Shown piece after piece: positions 43,284 to 51,504 of a stretch of 64,000 nt of DNA. The stretch comes from CAWJJM01 sp963843275 (GTDB lineage: Bacteria > Acidobacteriota > Thermoanaerobaculia > Multivoradales > JBCCEF01). The notes under the pieces were generated by a model. The model was given only the letters and a program-made list of their open reading frames with translations, was not told the origin of the DNA and did not search any database. Both the position numbers and the translations under genes were made by a program. Every line of letters starts with the position of its first letter. The stretch's first letter is position 1. The stretch lies in NCBI GenBank assembly GCA_963843275.1, contig CAWJJM010000004.1, positions 671,219 through 735,218 of the forward strand, read 5' to 3'.

Positions 43284-43452
43284 ACGGTAGAGACAACCGC
43301 TTCCCGCTTCATAGCCGATGCGACGACAGCTCGGCAGCGGCTCTCCAACTGCTAGACTTCCTCTCCATTTCGGAGTGATCCAGCGGCCCTGGGCTCGATC
43401 GAGCGCACTAGGGCCTTGAGGGAGCGTGGTCCTCTACCAGGGAGGTAGCGTG

Positions 43453-43990
43453 ATGCGTACTAGGCCTATCGCGTTCGTGCTCCTGATCCTTCTCAGCAGG
43501 TCGATTGCCCTCCTCTGCGCGCCGTTCGCCGTCGCGGAGGAAGCAACCACCAGCGACAGCGCCCTCGCAATGCTGGCCTTCTACGTTGGCGCCTGGAGCG
43601 AGACCGGCGAGATGCGGGGGGACCCGGCGACGCCGTTCGCGGCGATCTCCGGGGGGGAGACGTGCCGGTGGACGGAGGGGGACTTCGTGGTGCTCTGCGA
43701 GGAGCGGACGGAGGGGCCCGGAGGCGGGTGGGAGGGCGTGTACCTGCTCGGCTACGACTCCTCCTCCGGGAAGTACCACGTCCACGGCATCGAGCGGCCC
43801 GGCAGCAGCATGCACGCGGTCGGCGAGCTCGACGGGGAGCGCTGGATCTGGATCACCGACCCGGCGCCGGACGGATCGCAGCTTCGCTACACGTTCGCGC
43901 CGGCCGGCGCGGGAGAGAGGAGCCTCACGGTGGAGCTGGCCGCCGGGGAGGGTTGGGTGCCGATGGCCAACGTCACCTACAGCGCCCATG
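43453..43990 (+). CDS. Exported DUF1579-like protein (3' end disrupted)
   Basis: An AGGAGGTAG-type site and ATG 43453 start a signal peptide (PIAFVLLILLSRSIALLC). The mature part resembles DUF1579 (MLAFYVGAWSETGEMRGDP, VLCEERTEGPGGGWEGVYLL, GYDSSSGKYHVHGIERPGSS, WVPMANVTYS). Right after the last conserved strand the frame does not stop but runs into the SnoaL-like gene in another frame. The original 3' end therefore seems lost or frameshifted at about 43985. High GC resumes here. Confidence 0.6.
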
Positions 43991-44389
43991 GAGACCTTCG
44001 CGGAGCGGTACACGGCGGCGTGGTGCAGCCAGGACGCCGCCCGCGTGGCGTCGTTCTTCGCGCCGGACGGCTCGCTCCAGATCAACGACGGCGCGCCGGC
44101 GGTGGGCCGGCCCGCCATCACCGCGGCCGCCCAGGGCTTCATGACGGCGTTTCCCGACCTGGTGGTGACGATGGACGCCCTCGACTCGGCGGGCAGCGGC
44201 TTCGTCTACCGCTGGACGCTGACCGGCACCAACACGGGTCCGGGCGGCACGGGCCGGCCGGTCCGGATCAGCGGCTACGAGGAATGGACCCTCGGCGCGG
44301 ACGGTCTCATCGCGCGCTCGTCGGGGCACTTCGACGCTGCGGAGTACCAGCGCCAGCTCGGGGCCGGGGGCGAGGTGGCGCCGGAGTGA
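43988..44389 (+). CDS. SnoaL-like/NTF2-fold protein
   Basis: A 133-aa NTF2-like fold: ETFAERYTAAWCSQDAARVA, SFFAPDGSLQINDGAPAVGR, TAFPDLVVTMDAL, FVYRWTLTGTNTGPGGTG and SGYEEWTLGADGLIARSSGH. These enzymes or binding proteins are polyketide-cyclase-like; no substrate can be read. It overlaps the damaged end of the DUF1579 gene, and part of it is echoed at 45196-45270. Confidence 0.75.
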   Translation: METFAERYTAAWCSQDAARVASFFAPDGSLQINDGAPAVGRPAITAAAQGFMTAFPDLVVTMDALDSAGSGFVYRWTLTGTNTGPGGTGRPVRISGYEEWTLGADGLIARSSGHFDAAEYQRQLGAGGEVAPE

Positions 44390-44410
44390 AGGCGTGCCGT
44401 CCGGGAGTTC

Positions 44411-44485
44411 TCAGCCACTCCTCGTTCGAGACCGCCGCGATCTACGGCCACGTTCTCAACCGCGGCGGCGCGCGGCGAGGAGTTC
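44411..44485 (+). pseudogene. Integron-integrase C-terminal remnant (second copy)
   Basis: A short in-frame piece reads SHSSFETAAIYGHVLNRGGA, matching the IntI tail LLGHSSVETTMIYTHVLNRGG. Nothing else of a recombinase is present. It lies just after the SnoaL gene and 105 bp before the HAD gene. Confidence 0.55.
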
Positions 44486-44589
44486 GGCGACCATGGTACG
44501 GCTTGAACGTCTTCCGGCGCTCGATTCCGTCACGACGCCGCGTCGGCGAGTATGGGCCTGACGTCGCTTCTGCAGAAACCCGCACCGCG

Positions 44590-45191
44590 ATGGCGCCAGT
44601 TGGACTGATTCTCGATTTCGGCGAGGTGCTGACGCGGCCGCAGCCCGCGGAGATCCTGCGGCAGATGGCCTCATTGGCGGGCCTGTCGCAGGAAGAGTTC
44701 CTCACCCGCTACTGGCGCCATCGCCGCGCGTACGATGGCGGCCTGACGGGGGCGGACTATTGGGGGCGCGTGCTCGATGACGTCCCGCGCGCGGACGAGC
44801 GCACCGTGCAGGCTCTGATGGAGGCGGATTTCCGGTCCTGGAGCAGCTACCGTGAGGAGGTGTGGCGGATCGCGGCGGAGTTCCGGGCGCGGGGCGGCGG
44901 ACGGCGATGCTGTCGAACGGGGTACGCGAGATCGTCCGGCGCCTGCGCGCCTCGGGCCGTCTGGATGCGGTGTTCGACACCGTCACCGTGTCGTGCGAGG
45001 TCGGCTGCTGCAAGCCCGATCCGGCGATCTACCGCATCTGCCTGAAGCGCCTTGGTGTGCCCGCGCCGTCGACACTGTTCGTGGACGACCGGGCGGAGAA
45101 CATCGCGGCTGCCGAGTCCCTTGGTCTTCGCACCCTGCACTTCACCGGCGACGCCAGCGTGGCGGCGCTGCGCCGGGAGCTCCGGCTCTGA
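44590..45191 (+). CDS. HAD-superfamily hydrolase (one frameshift)
   Basis: A haloacid-dehalogenase fold of about 200 aa. Motif I is GLILDFGEVLTRP, motif II TAMLSNGVRE, motif III/IV CKPDPAIYRICLKRLGV and TLFVDDRAENIAAAESLGLR. The motif I Asp-x-Asp is D-F-G, so the second acid is missing, as in some non-phosphatase HADs. A 1-nt deletion near 44897 separates motif I from the rest. It could be pseudo or a sequence error. Confidence 0.75.
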
Positions 45192-45195
45192 GGGG

Positions 45196-45270
45196 ATCGT
45201 CCACCGCTGGACGCTGACCGGCACGAACACGGGTCCGGGCGGCGCCGGAGTGAACGCGGGCGCAGGGTGC
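45196..45270 (+). repeat. Fragment of the SnoaL-like gene duplicated downstream of the HAD gene
   Basis: HRWTLTGTNTGPGGAG is encoded here with DNA almost identical to 44211-44254 of the SnoaL gene (one mismatch over about 40 bp). There is no complete gene, so this is a leftover of a second copy. Confidence 0.65.
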
Positions 45271-45324
45271 GCGTCGGGACGATCCGATGCCGGGAGGTCG
45301 TACTCTTCGAGGAAGAGGTGAACC

Positions 45325-46278
45325 ATGAGCGATCGACGGAGAGCCCCGCTCTGCGTCCTGCTCGCGCTGCTCGTCGGCGCGGCGGTGTCGCCCGCCTTCG
45401 GCGGTGAGACGCCGGCGGCCTGGCCCGGGCGCGTGCTGATCACCAACGACAACGGCATCGGCGACCCGAAGATCGTCGCCCTCGCCCGCGCCTTCTCCGC
45501 GGTCGCGGAGACCTATGTCGTCGCCCCGCTCGAGGACCGCAGCGGCAGCGGGAGCTACCTCAGCCTGGGGGCGCGCCGGCCGGCGGTCCGCGTGGAGAAG
45601 CGGACGCTCGGCGAGGGCATCGTCGCCTACGGGCTCGACGGCTACCCGGCCGACTGCGTGCTCTTCGGCGTCCGCGGACTGCTGCGCGAGCGGCCGCCGG
45701 ACCTGGTCGTGTCCGGCGTCAACGGCGGCACCAACCTCGGTGCGGAGTGGTTCGGCTCCGGCACGATCGGGGCGGCCCGGTTCGCCGCCGCGTTGGGGCT
45801 CCCCGCGATCGCGGTGTCCGGGCTCGACGACGACCTGGCGGGGGCGGTGGAGGCGGTGGCGGGCTGGGTCGTCCGCCTCGCGGCGAGCCCGGTGGTGCGC
45901 GAGCTCCCGCCGGGGTCCTTCCTCACCGTGAGCCTCCCACGGACGCCTCCCGCCGCGATCCGAGGCGTCCGCGTCACCCGCCGCGCGAGCCCGAACCCGG
46001 AGGGTCTGCCGGCGCTGGTCGCCGCTGGAGGCGGCGCGGAGGGCGCCGAGACCTGGCGTCTCGAGCCCCCTCGGGTCCCCCTGAACCGTGCGGAGGGAGA
46101 CGTGGCCGCGGTCGCCGATGGCTTCATCGCGCTCACCGTCCTCACCGTCGAGCCCACCGACGAGCGAACGCAGAACGGAGCTCGAGGAACGCTTCGCGAC
46201 CCTCCCGCCGTGGCCGGTGGCCGCGTCGGGGGATGCCGACGAAGCGAGCCATTGACAGCCACCTCGACCCCTTCCTAG
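45325..46278 (+). CDS. SurE-like 5'/3'-nucleotidase, exported (tail frameshifted)
   Basis: An N-terminal signal peptide (LCVLLALLVGAAVSPAFGG) precedes the SurE domain: VLITNDNGIGDPKIVALARA, VVAPLEDRSGSGSYLSL and DLVVSGVNGGTNLG. The usual metal-binding pair Asp-Asp (NDDG) is Asp-Asn (NDNG) here. The last 30 residues in frame (TQNGARGTLRD...) are not family-like; shifting near 46165 gives TELEERFATLPPWPVAASGD and a stop at 46253-46255, probably the original end. Most SurE proteins are cytoplasmic, but exported versions exist. Confidence 0.75.
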   Translation: MSDRRRAPLCVLLALLVGAAVSPAFGGETPAAWPGRVLITNDNGIGDPKIVALARAFSAVAETYVVAPLEDRSGSGSYLSLGARRPAVRVEKRTLGEGIVAYGLDGYPADCVLFGVRGLLRERPPDLVVSGVNGGTNLGAEWFGSGTIGAARFAAALGLPAIAVSGLDDDLAGAVEAVAGWVVRLAASPVVRELPPGSFLTVSLPRTPPAAIRGVRVTRRASPNPEGLPALVAAGGGAEGAETWRLEPPRVPLNRAEGDVAAVADGFIALTVLTVEPTDERTQNGARGTLRDPPAVAGGRVGGCRRSEPLTATSTPS

Positions 46279-46281
46279 ACT
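46252..46281 (+). promoter_or_regulatory. Third promoter of the TTGACA/TAnACT type (copy C)
   Basis: TTGACA (46252-46257), 18 bp, TAGACT (46276-46281), followed by CTCTAAGTTGCGGAGACGCT, nearly the same leader as in copies A and B. It overlaps the probable original surE stop and reads into the 112-aa gene at 46317. Confidence 0.65.
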
Positions 46282-46316
46282 CCCTCTAAGTTGCGGAGAC
46301 GCTGGAAAGGTCGAAC

Positions 46317-46655
46317 ATGCTCGAGCTGATCCTCCTGGTCGGAGCCCTCGGCGGCATCGGGGCCCGGGCGCGCCAGCGGCGGGTGAACAAGACCGGCGCG
46401 GTGGCCACGGCGTTCGGTGGCTGGCTGGCGATCTCGCTGGCGCAGACGGTGATGCCTCAGCCCGCCGGGCTGCTCCTGCGTTGGCTCTGGGTGGGCGCTG
46501 TTTACCTGGTCATCGAGTTGGCGCACGGGGCCAAGAAGGCCGCGGACACCTGGCAGTGCCCGGAGTGCACGCTGTTCAACGACCGCGGCACGCTGATCTG
46601 CCTCTGCGGCTACGAGAACCCCGAGACGGCGGCAGCCAGGACGCCGGTTGGCTGA
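46317..46655 (+). CDS. Small membrane protein with C-terminal zinc-ribbon-like motif
   Basis: A 112-aa protein. Two hydrophobic segments (MLELILLVGALGGIGARARQ and LLRWLWVGAVYLVIELAHGA) precede WQCPECTLFN...LICLCGY, a C-x2-C...C-x-C set like RanBP2-type or ribbon zinc fingers. No known family. It follows promoter copy C by 36 bp, with AAAGG upstream of the ATG. Confidence 0.6.
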   Translation: MLELILLVGALGGIGARARQRRVNKTGAVATAFGGWLAISLAQTVMPQPAGLLLRWLWVGAVYLVIELAHGAKKAADTWQCPECTLFNDRGTLICLCGYENPETAAARTPVG

Positions 46656-47254
46656 GCGGGTAGGTCGCACGAGCCCGCGATCGCGGCGAGCTTGACTACT
46701 TCCGTGGCGACGCACTCGAGGCGATGTGGCTGATAGACGGTGACAGTGGCCTGGTGGCGGCGAAAGCACACTCCTCAGACCCTGGTTACCTCGGCCAGGT
46801 CGCGAAGGGTATTCAGGTCGGTACCTGGTCCCCTTACTGTCGCTCGTGGTGGCAGGCCTTCACTCATGAGCACGAGTAGTGCGGCACGCCGCCCGACCGT
46901 TCGTCGGCCACTGACGCAGCAGAAATTGCGACGCGCCGGTTGCGCTGCGAGCGAAGCCAGGTTGGTGGCGTGCGCCGCTCAACTCGAGATCCGTCAGGCG
47001 CTCGGCAACGTCTGCTAGGCTGTGAGTCAACGACAAGGAAGGAGAAGACGGTTTGGAGAGTCTTCTTCGGGGTGGTCGTTGCGCTGGTGGCTGCTGCTTC
47101 GGGATTTTTACTGATTCTCAGGGAAACGTACTCGATTACGCGGTGGGCAGGCCGGCCTCGCCCCGCTGGTTCTCCGGTCGAAGGTGACGGGAGAACCGAC
47201 AGCTTGCGCTGAGCCGGCTCTGACCGAACCGTAGGGGGTCTGGATGGGCGCGAC
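46656..47254. other. Region without a supported gene (possible gene fragments)
   Basis: A + strand frame from 46664 to about 46880 encodes DYFRGDALEAMWLIDGDSGL and GIQVGTWSPYCRSWWQAFTH but has no good start, so it looks like the end of a broken gene. A second frame at about 47059-47212 encodes a single membrane helix (VFFGVVVALVAAASGFLLIL) behind AAGGAAGGAG but also lacks a standard start. Neither is recognisable. Confidence 0.4.
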
Positions 47255-47842
47255 ATGATCGAAGAAACCGAGATCCGTTGGGTGAAGGTCGGTATCGTCG
47301 GGGGGTTCGCTGCCAGCGTTTTGTACCCACTCGCGCTCTTCGCGCCCTTTCCCGTGCCGGTGACGGCGGTTCTCGGTTCACTCCTCGGGCCCGCCATAGG
47401 CGTCGGAAGTCTCGGCCTCTACCGCCTCATCAGGCTCCATGGACCTTCGGTTGCCGCAGCCCTCGGTGCGGTCCACAATCTGATCGCAGGCGCGCTGCTG
47501 ACCGCGATGGTTCTGGTGCAGCTCGCAGTTCGTGCGCGAGCCCCGGAGAGAATCGGCGACGTTGTCGGTATCTGGCTCGGCCTCGACGTCGCGTGGGACG
47601 TTTACATTGGGCTCGGTACCTTGGCCTTCGGTTGGGCCATGCGTCGCCACCCGCGGTTTGGCTGGTGGTTTGCCGCTCCTGGTCTGGTGCTCGGCTTCCT
47701 CGTCGTGGCCCTCAACCTCGTTTCGTTCCCAACGCCGCCGGCGAACGCTGGCCTGTTCGACGTCGGGCCCTTCGTCGGTCTTTGGTATCTCGCATCCACG
47801 ATCCAGGCCTGGCGGAGTCTTCGTTGGGCCCGCGAACACTGA
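47255..47842 (+). CDS. Polytopic membrane protein of unknown function
   Basis: A 195-aa protein with about six helices (GIVGGFAASVLYPLALFAPF; VTAVLGSLLGPAIGVGSLGL; LGAVHNLIAGALLTAMVLVQ; GIWLGLDVAWDVYIGLGTLA; WFAAPGLVLGFLVVALNLVS). No family recognised. The short spacing to the next gene (16 bp) suggests co-transcription. Confidence 0.7.
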   Translation: MIEETEIRWVKVGIVGGFAASVLYPLALFAPFPVPVTAVLGSLLGPAIGVGSLGLYRLIRLHGPSVAAALGAVHNLIAGALLTAMVLVQLAVRARAPERIGDVVGIWLGLDVAWDVYIGLGTLAFGWAMRRHPRFGWWFAAPGLVLGFLVVALNLVSFPTPPANAGLFDVGPFVGLWYLASTIQAWRSLRWAREH

Positions 47843-47858
47843 TCGGCGGGGGGTGAGC

Positions 47859-48083
47859 ATGGCGAAGACACTGGTCGGAACGATCCTCGAGAAGGCGTAC
47901 CGTCCACCCCCGGGCGCTCCCAGCAAGTACTGGTGCTATCTCATGGTCGAGACGGAGTCCGGGGAACGCGTCAACATTCGCCTCCACCAGAGCGTCCACG
48001 ACAAGGTCACGACCGGTGACCGGATCCGGTTCGAGAAGCCCTGGCGGGAGAACAAGCGAGTCAAGGAGATCGAGAGGGTGTGA
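47859..48083 (+). CDS. Small OB-fold-like protein (74 aa)
   Basis: MAKTLVGTILEKAY... with YLMVETESGERVNIRLHQSV, VTTGDRIRFEKPWRENK: an alternating beta pattern compatible with a small OB/SH3-like barrel. No family is assigned with certainty. The start ATG 47859 follows GGGGGGTGAGC. Confidence 0.6.
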   Translation: MAKTLVGTILEKAYRPPPGAPSKYWCYLMVETESGERVNIRLHQSVHDKVTTGDRIRFEKPWRENKRVKEIERV

Positions 48084-48591
48084 GCGGTCGGTCCCGCGCC
48101 GCCGCGACCGCGAGGACTTCTGGCGCCCTTTCGACGCCGGCCCGGGCCCGGCGCCGACCTGACTGTCGTCTCTGTCCGGGGATCGGCAAGGTGCGCTGGC
48201 GAGCGGCTTCCGGGCACCCTGCCCCGGCAGCCCGACGGGTCGATTCTGCTCACCACCCGGGCGTGGGCTGACAGGGCCCGGGGTGCAGAGAAGGTCGGCC
48301 TGGCCATCGGCTCGCCGCGTGGGCCGACCCACAGCCCGACCCATCGAGGCAGCGGACGCCGAAGCTCAGCGACTGGGCGGCTCGGTCCGGCCGGGAGCGC
48401 GCCAATTCGGCCGGCCGGACCGCGACGTGGTGGCGCGCCTCGGCCTACGGGGAAGCCGCCCGCCCGTGGGTGGGGGCGGCGGCGAGCTTCTTGCTCTGGG
48501 CCGACCTCGGACGTCCCACGACACAGGCCGCGGCCGCACGTACAGGACCGCCGGCCGGCACGAAACCATCGACCGAACAGGAGGCCACAGA
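48084..48591. other. Non-coding or decayed stretch
   Basis: About 500 bp with no convincing start, domain or repeat on either strand. Only compositionally open frames are present. A ribosome-binding site for the next gene (AGGAGG) is at its end. Confidence 0.5.
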
Positions 48592-48879
48592 ATGCTCTAC
48601 GGCGTCGTCCATTTCTTCGCGGGTGGAACGAAGGAGCAGTACGAAGCGTCCCTCGCAGCGGTCCATCCCGACAGGAACACCCTTCCGCCGGGGCAGGTCT
48701 ACCACGCGGCCGGGCCGTCCGACGGCGGCTGGACCGTGGTGGCCATCCACGACTCGAAGGAGAGCTGGGAGCGCTTTCGGGACGACGTCCTGATGCCGCG
48801 CCTGCAGCAGGGCGTGGAGGGAGGCTTCGCGGCGCCCCCCGACCAGCGGACCTTCGAGGTCTACAACCAGCAGTCCTGA
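48592..48879 (+). CDS. Small ABM-like (dimeric alpha/beta barrel) protein
   Basis: A 95-aa protein: YGVVHFFAGGTKEQYEASLA, AAGPSDGGWTVVAIHDSKES and WERFRDDVLMPRLQQGV. The pattern (strand, helix, strand GWxVVxIxxSxExWxxF) is typical of antibiotic-biosynthesis-monooxygenase-like barrels. CAGGAGG precedes the ATG. Substrate unknown. Confidence 0.72.
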   Translation: MLYGVVHFFAGGTKEQYEASLAAVHPDRNTLPPGQVYHAAGPSDGGWTVVAIHDSKESWERFRDDVLMPRLQQGVEGGFAAPPDQRTFEVYNQQS

Positions 48880-48960
48880 CCCGCCCTCCCCGGCGCCTGC
48901 CGCGGGGCACGATCCGTCGAGACGAGGGAACCCTGCTGGCGATCCGCGGGTCTCTGGTGC

Positions 48961-49468
48961 ATGAGAGCTCGTCTCGGCGCCCTGTCGGTCGCCCTTCTCC
49001 TGGCCGCCTGCGAGCCGGCCGCGCCGGGCGCCGAGGGGGGCGCCGCGCCGTCGGTCGACCCGGTGGCGGCGCAGAGCAGCGAGCAGGTCGGGCCGGCGCG
49101 GCCGGTGAGCCGCAGGCCGGGGCGCCGAATCCCCGGGATCTCCGGCGCAGCCCGTTCCGCCGGCGGCGGCCGGGCCGGACTCCCCGCTCGTCGTCAGCGG
49201 AGACGTGGTCCCACCGGTCCGGCTGAGCCGCGGCGAGATCCTCTGGCCGCAGGACCGCTGCCGGTGGGCCGGACCGATCGTCGTCGAGACCGTCATCGAC
49301 ACGCGGGGCCGGGTCGCGAGTCTCCGGTTTCTGAAGCAGCGGCCTCCGGACTGCATCCAGCGACCGATCCGCGATAGCCTCGAAACCTGGCGGTTCAAGC
49401 CGGCCGAGCTGCACGGCGAACCGGTCGCGGTCTACTACACCGTCACGGTCGACATCCACTGGCAGTAG
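48961..49468 (+). pseudogene. Lipoprotein with TonB-like C-terminal domain (frameshifted)
   Basis: The first frame starts with a lipoprotein signal (ALSVALLLAAC). After an Ala/Pro linker the frame changes twice (near 49110 and 49155). The final part (LSRGEILWPQDRCRWAGPIV, VETVIDTRGRVASLRFLKQR, ETWRFKPAELHGEPVAVYYT) is a TonB/TolA-type C-terminal domain that carries a partner's periplasmic signal. Stitched together it would be about 168 aa. Confidence 0.6.
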
Positions 49469-49513
49469 GCGCCCGGCGGCGCCGGAGACGGGGCCGGCGG
49501 CGGGCGAGGACGC

Positions 49514-50360
49514 ATGAACGCCGCACGCCAGCTTCCATTCTGGGTCTACCTCGTCGGGTCGTCGGCGCTCGGTGGGCTGACCTTCCGGTCGATGATGTGG
49601 GCGGTGTGGGGCGCGCCGGTCAGCCCGCTGCAGAGCGTGGCCCTCCTCGGCGCACTCGTTCTGCTCGCTGCGGCGTTCGTCTCGTTGCGGAATCCGACGT
49701 CGGGGCGTGTCCTCGGCCTCGCGGGTGTTCTCGTCATGGGCTCGCTGTGGGTCCCCGGGGTCGTCGCCCTCGTCCCGTCGCACGGCGTCGCCGCCCCGCC
49801 GGTCGCCGTTCCTGCCCTTCCTCCTCTACTTCGCGGTGGCCGCCTTCGCCCTGTTCCACCCGCGGCGGTGGCGCTGGAGTGTGCCGGCCTTCGTCGCCCT
49901 CCTGGGCCTGGCGGCGGCGTTCGCCGGAGTCGCCGCGGCCGAGCGGTTGCGCAGCGGCGAGCTCTACCGGTACTCGGTCGCCTCGTTCCGGTGGCGGGCC
50001 GGCGGCGAGGGGCTGCTCGTCGAGCGCGACCCGGGCGGCTGGATCGACGCGGAGGCGCGGCGGCTTCTCGAGGCGGCGGGGATCCGGGGCCGGCTCGACT
50101 TCTCGGGCGCATCCGGCGACCCGAGTGCCCCCCGCCGGATGATCGTGCTCGCGCAGCATCCGCCCCCGAGCCGCCACGAGCTGCGCTATCCGCGGGACGG
50201 CGTCATCGTCTACGCCTTCGACGGGGAGAGCTGGCGGACCCTGCCGCCGCACGCGCCGACCTTCCCCTCCTCCGCGACCCTCGAGCCCGAAGGCTCCACC
50301 ACCGTGCTGTGGCAGGCGGTGCGGGGTGGTCGAACGGGGGCGACGGCGTTCCGCTGGTGA
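49514..50360 (+). pseudogene. Membrane protein, frameshifted
   Basis: The first frame has three helices (LPFWVYLVGSSALGGLTFRS; SVALLGALVLLAAAFVSLRN; VLGLAGVLVMGSLWVPGVVA). The second, after a shift near 49800, has two more (PFLPFLLYFAVAAFALFH; VPAFVALLGLAAAFAGVAAA) and a soluble C-terminal domain (VERDPGGWIDAEARRLLEAA). No family recognised. Confidence 0.55.
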
Positions 50361-50469
50361 GAGACCGTGTGTCGAGTCCGTGCGGGATCGAGAGGGCTCC
50401 TCCAGCGCGAGGTAGATTCGCGTCCGCTCGCCCCCGGCCGGTGGTGGCCCCGTGGGCGGTACCCCGCGG

Positions 50470-51372
50470 ATGAACGAGACGAAACGCACCCACCGCCCGG
50501 CCCTCGCGCCGATCCCGGCGATCCTCGGCTCCATCGTCAGCGTGCAGGCTGGCGCGTCGCTGGCGAAGGGGCTCTTTCCCGCGCTCGGTCCGATGGGCAC
50601 GGTGGGGCTCCGGGTCGGCCTCTCGGCGGTGATCCTCCTGGCGGTGTTCCGGCCGCGGCCGCGCCGGGCCACGGCGGCGTCGTGGCGGGCGGTGGTGCCG
50701 TACGGCGTGGTGCTCGGGGTGATGAACGTGGTCTTCTACCTGGCGCTGTCGCGGATCCCGCTGGGCCTGGCGGTGACGGTGGAGTTCGTCGGGCCGCTGG
50801 GGGTCGCGGTGGCCGGATCGCGGCGCGCGGTGGACCTGGCGTGGGTGCTGCTGGCCGCGGCAGGGATCGCGCTGATCGCGCCGTGGGCGGGCGGCGGGGC
50901 GGACGCCCTGGGGGTGCTGCTGGCTCTCGGCGCGGGGGCGTGCTGGGCGGCGTACATCCTGCTGGGAGGCCGGCTGTCCCGGAGGCTCACCGGCGGCGCC
51001 GCGGTGGCGTCGGGGATGGCGATCGCGGCGTTGGTGGCGGTCCCCGCGGCGGCGGCGACGGGCGGGTTCGCCCGGCTCACGCCCGGCCTCTTCGTGGCGG
51101 GGATCGGCGTGGCGCTGCTGTCGAGCGCGATCCCCTACACGCTCGAGATGGTGGCCCTGAAGGAGCTCCCGGCGCGCACCTTCGGCATCCTGATGAGCCT
51201 CGAGCCGGCCGTGGCCGCGCTCGCCGGCCTGGTCTTCCTCGGCGAGGTGCTGTCGCCGCGCCAGTGGCTGGCCGTGGCGCTGGTCATCGCCGCGAGCACG
51301 GGGTCGACCCTGACCTCGCCCCGCGCCGAGCAGGTGGCGGAGGGCGAAGCGGAGGGCTGGCACGGGGGGTGA
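50470..51372 (+). CDS. EamA/RhtA-type drug/metabolite exporter
   Basis: A 300-aa ten-helix DMT-superfamily transporter made of two EamA repeats. TM regions include FPALGPMGTVGLRVGLSAVI, GVMNVVFYLALSRIPLGLAV, GVLLALGAGACWAAYILLGG and LSSAIPYTLEMVALKELPAR, FGILMSLEPAVAALAGLVFL. The last two are the RhtA-like (threonine/homoserine exporter) signature, but the substrate is not certain. The final 228 bp are repeated at 55236-55463. ATG 50470 is preferred. Confidence 0.87.
   Translation: MNETKRTHRPALAPIPAILGSIVSVQAGASLAKGLFPALGPMGTVGLRVGLSAVILLAVFRPRPRRATAASWRAVVPYGVVLGVMNVVFYLALSRIPLGLAVTVEFVGPLGVAVAGSRRAVDLAWVLLAAAGIALIAPWAGGGADALGVLLALGAGACWAAYILLGGRLSRRLTGGAAVASGMAIAALVAVPAAAATGGFARLTPGLFVAGIGVALLSSAIPYTLEMVALKELPARTFGILMSLEPAVAALAGLVFLGEVLSPRQWLAVALVIAASTGSTLTSPRAEQVAEGEAEGWHGG
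51145..51372 (+). repeat. 228-bp direct repeat, copy 1 (3' end of the EamA gene)
   Basis: Aligns without gaps to 55236-55463 at about 97% identity, with only a handful of substitutions. It covers the last 75 codons and stop of the exporter. The two copies are 4,091 bp apart, in the same orientation. Confidence 0.9.
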
Positions 51373-51504
51373 CCCGGCTTTGGAGCGGCGGGAGCAGGAA
51401 CCGCGCAGCCCGTCCGGACCGAGGGGCCGGTCGGGCACGAAGAACGGCGATCTGTCGCGGGCCGCCCGGTCCGCCGCGCGGATCGCTCCGGGTCGGCGAG
51501 GGCT

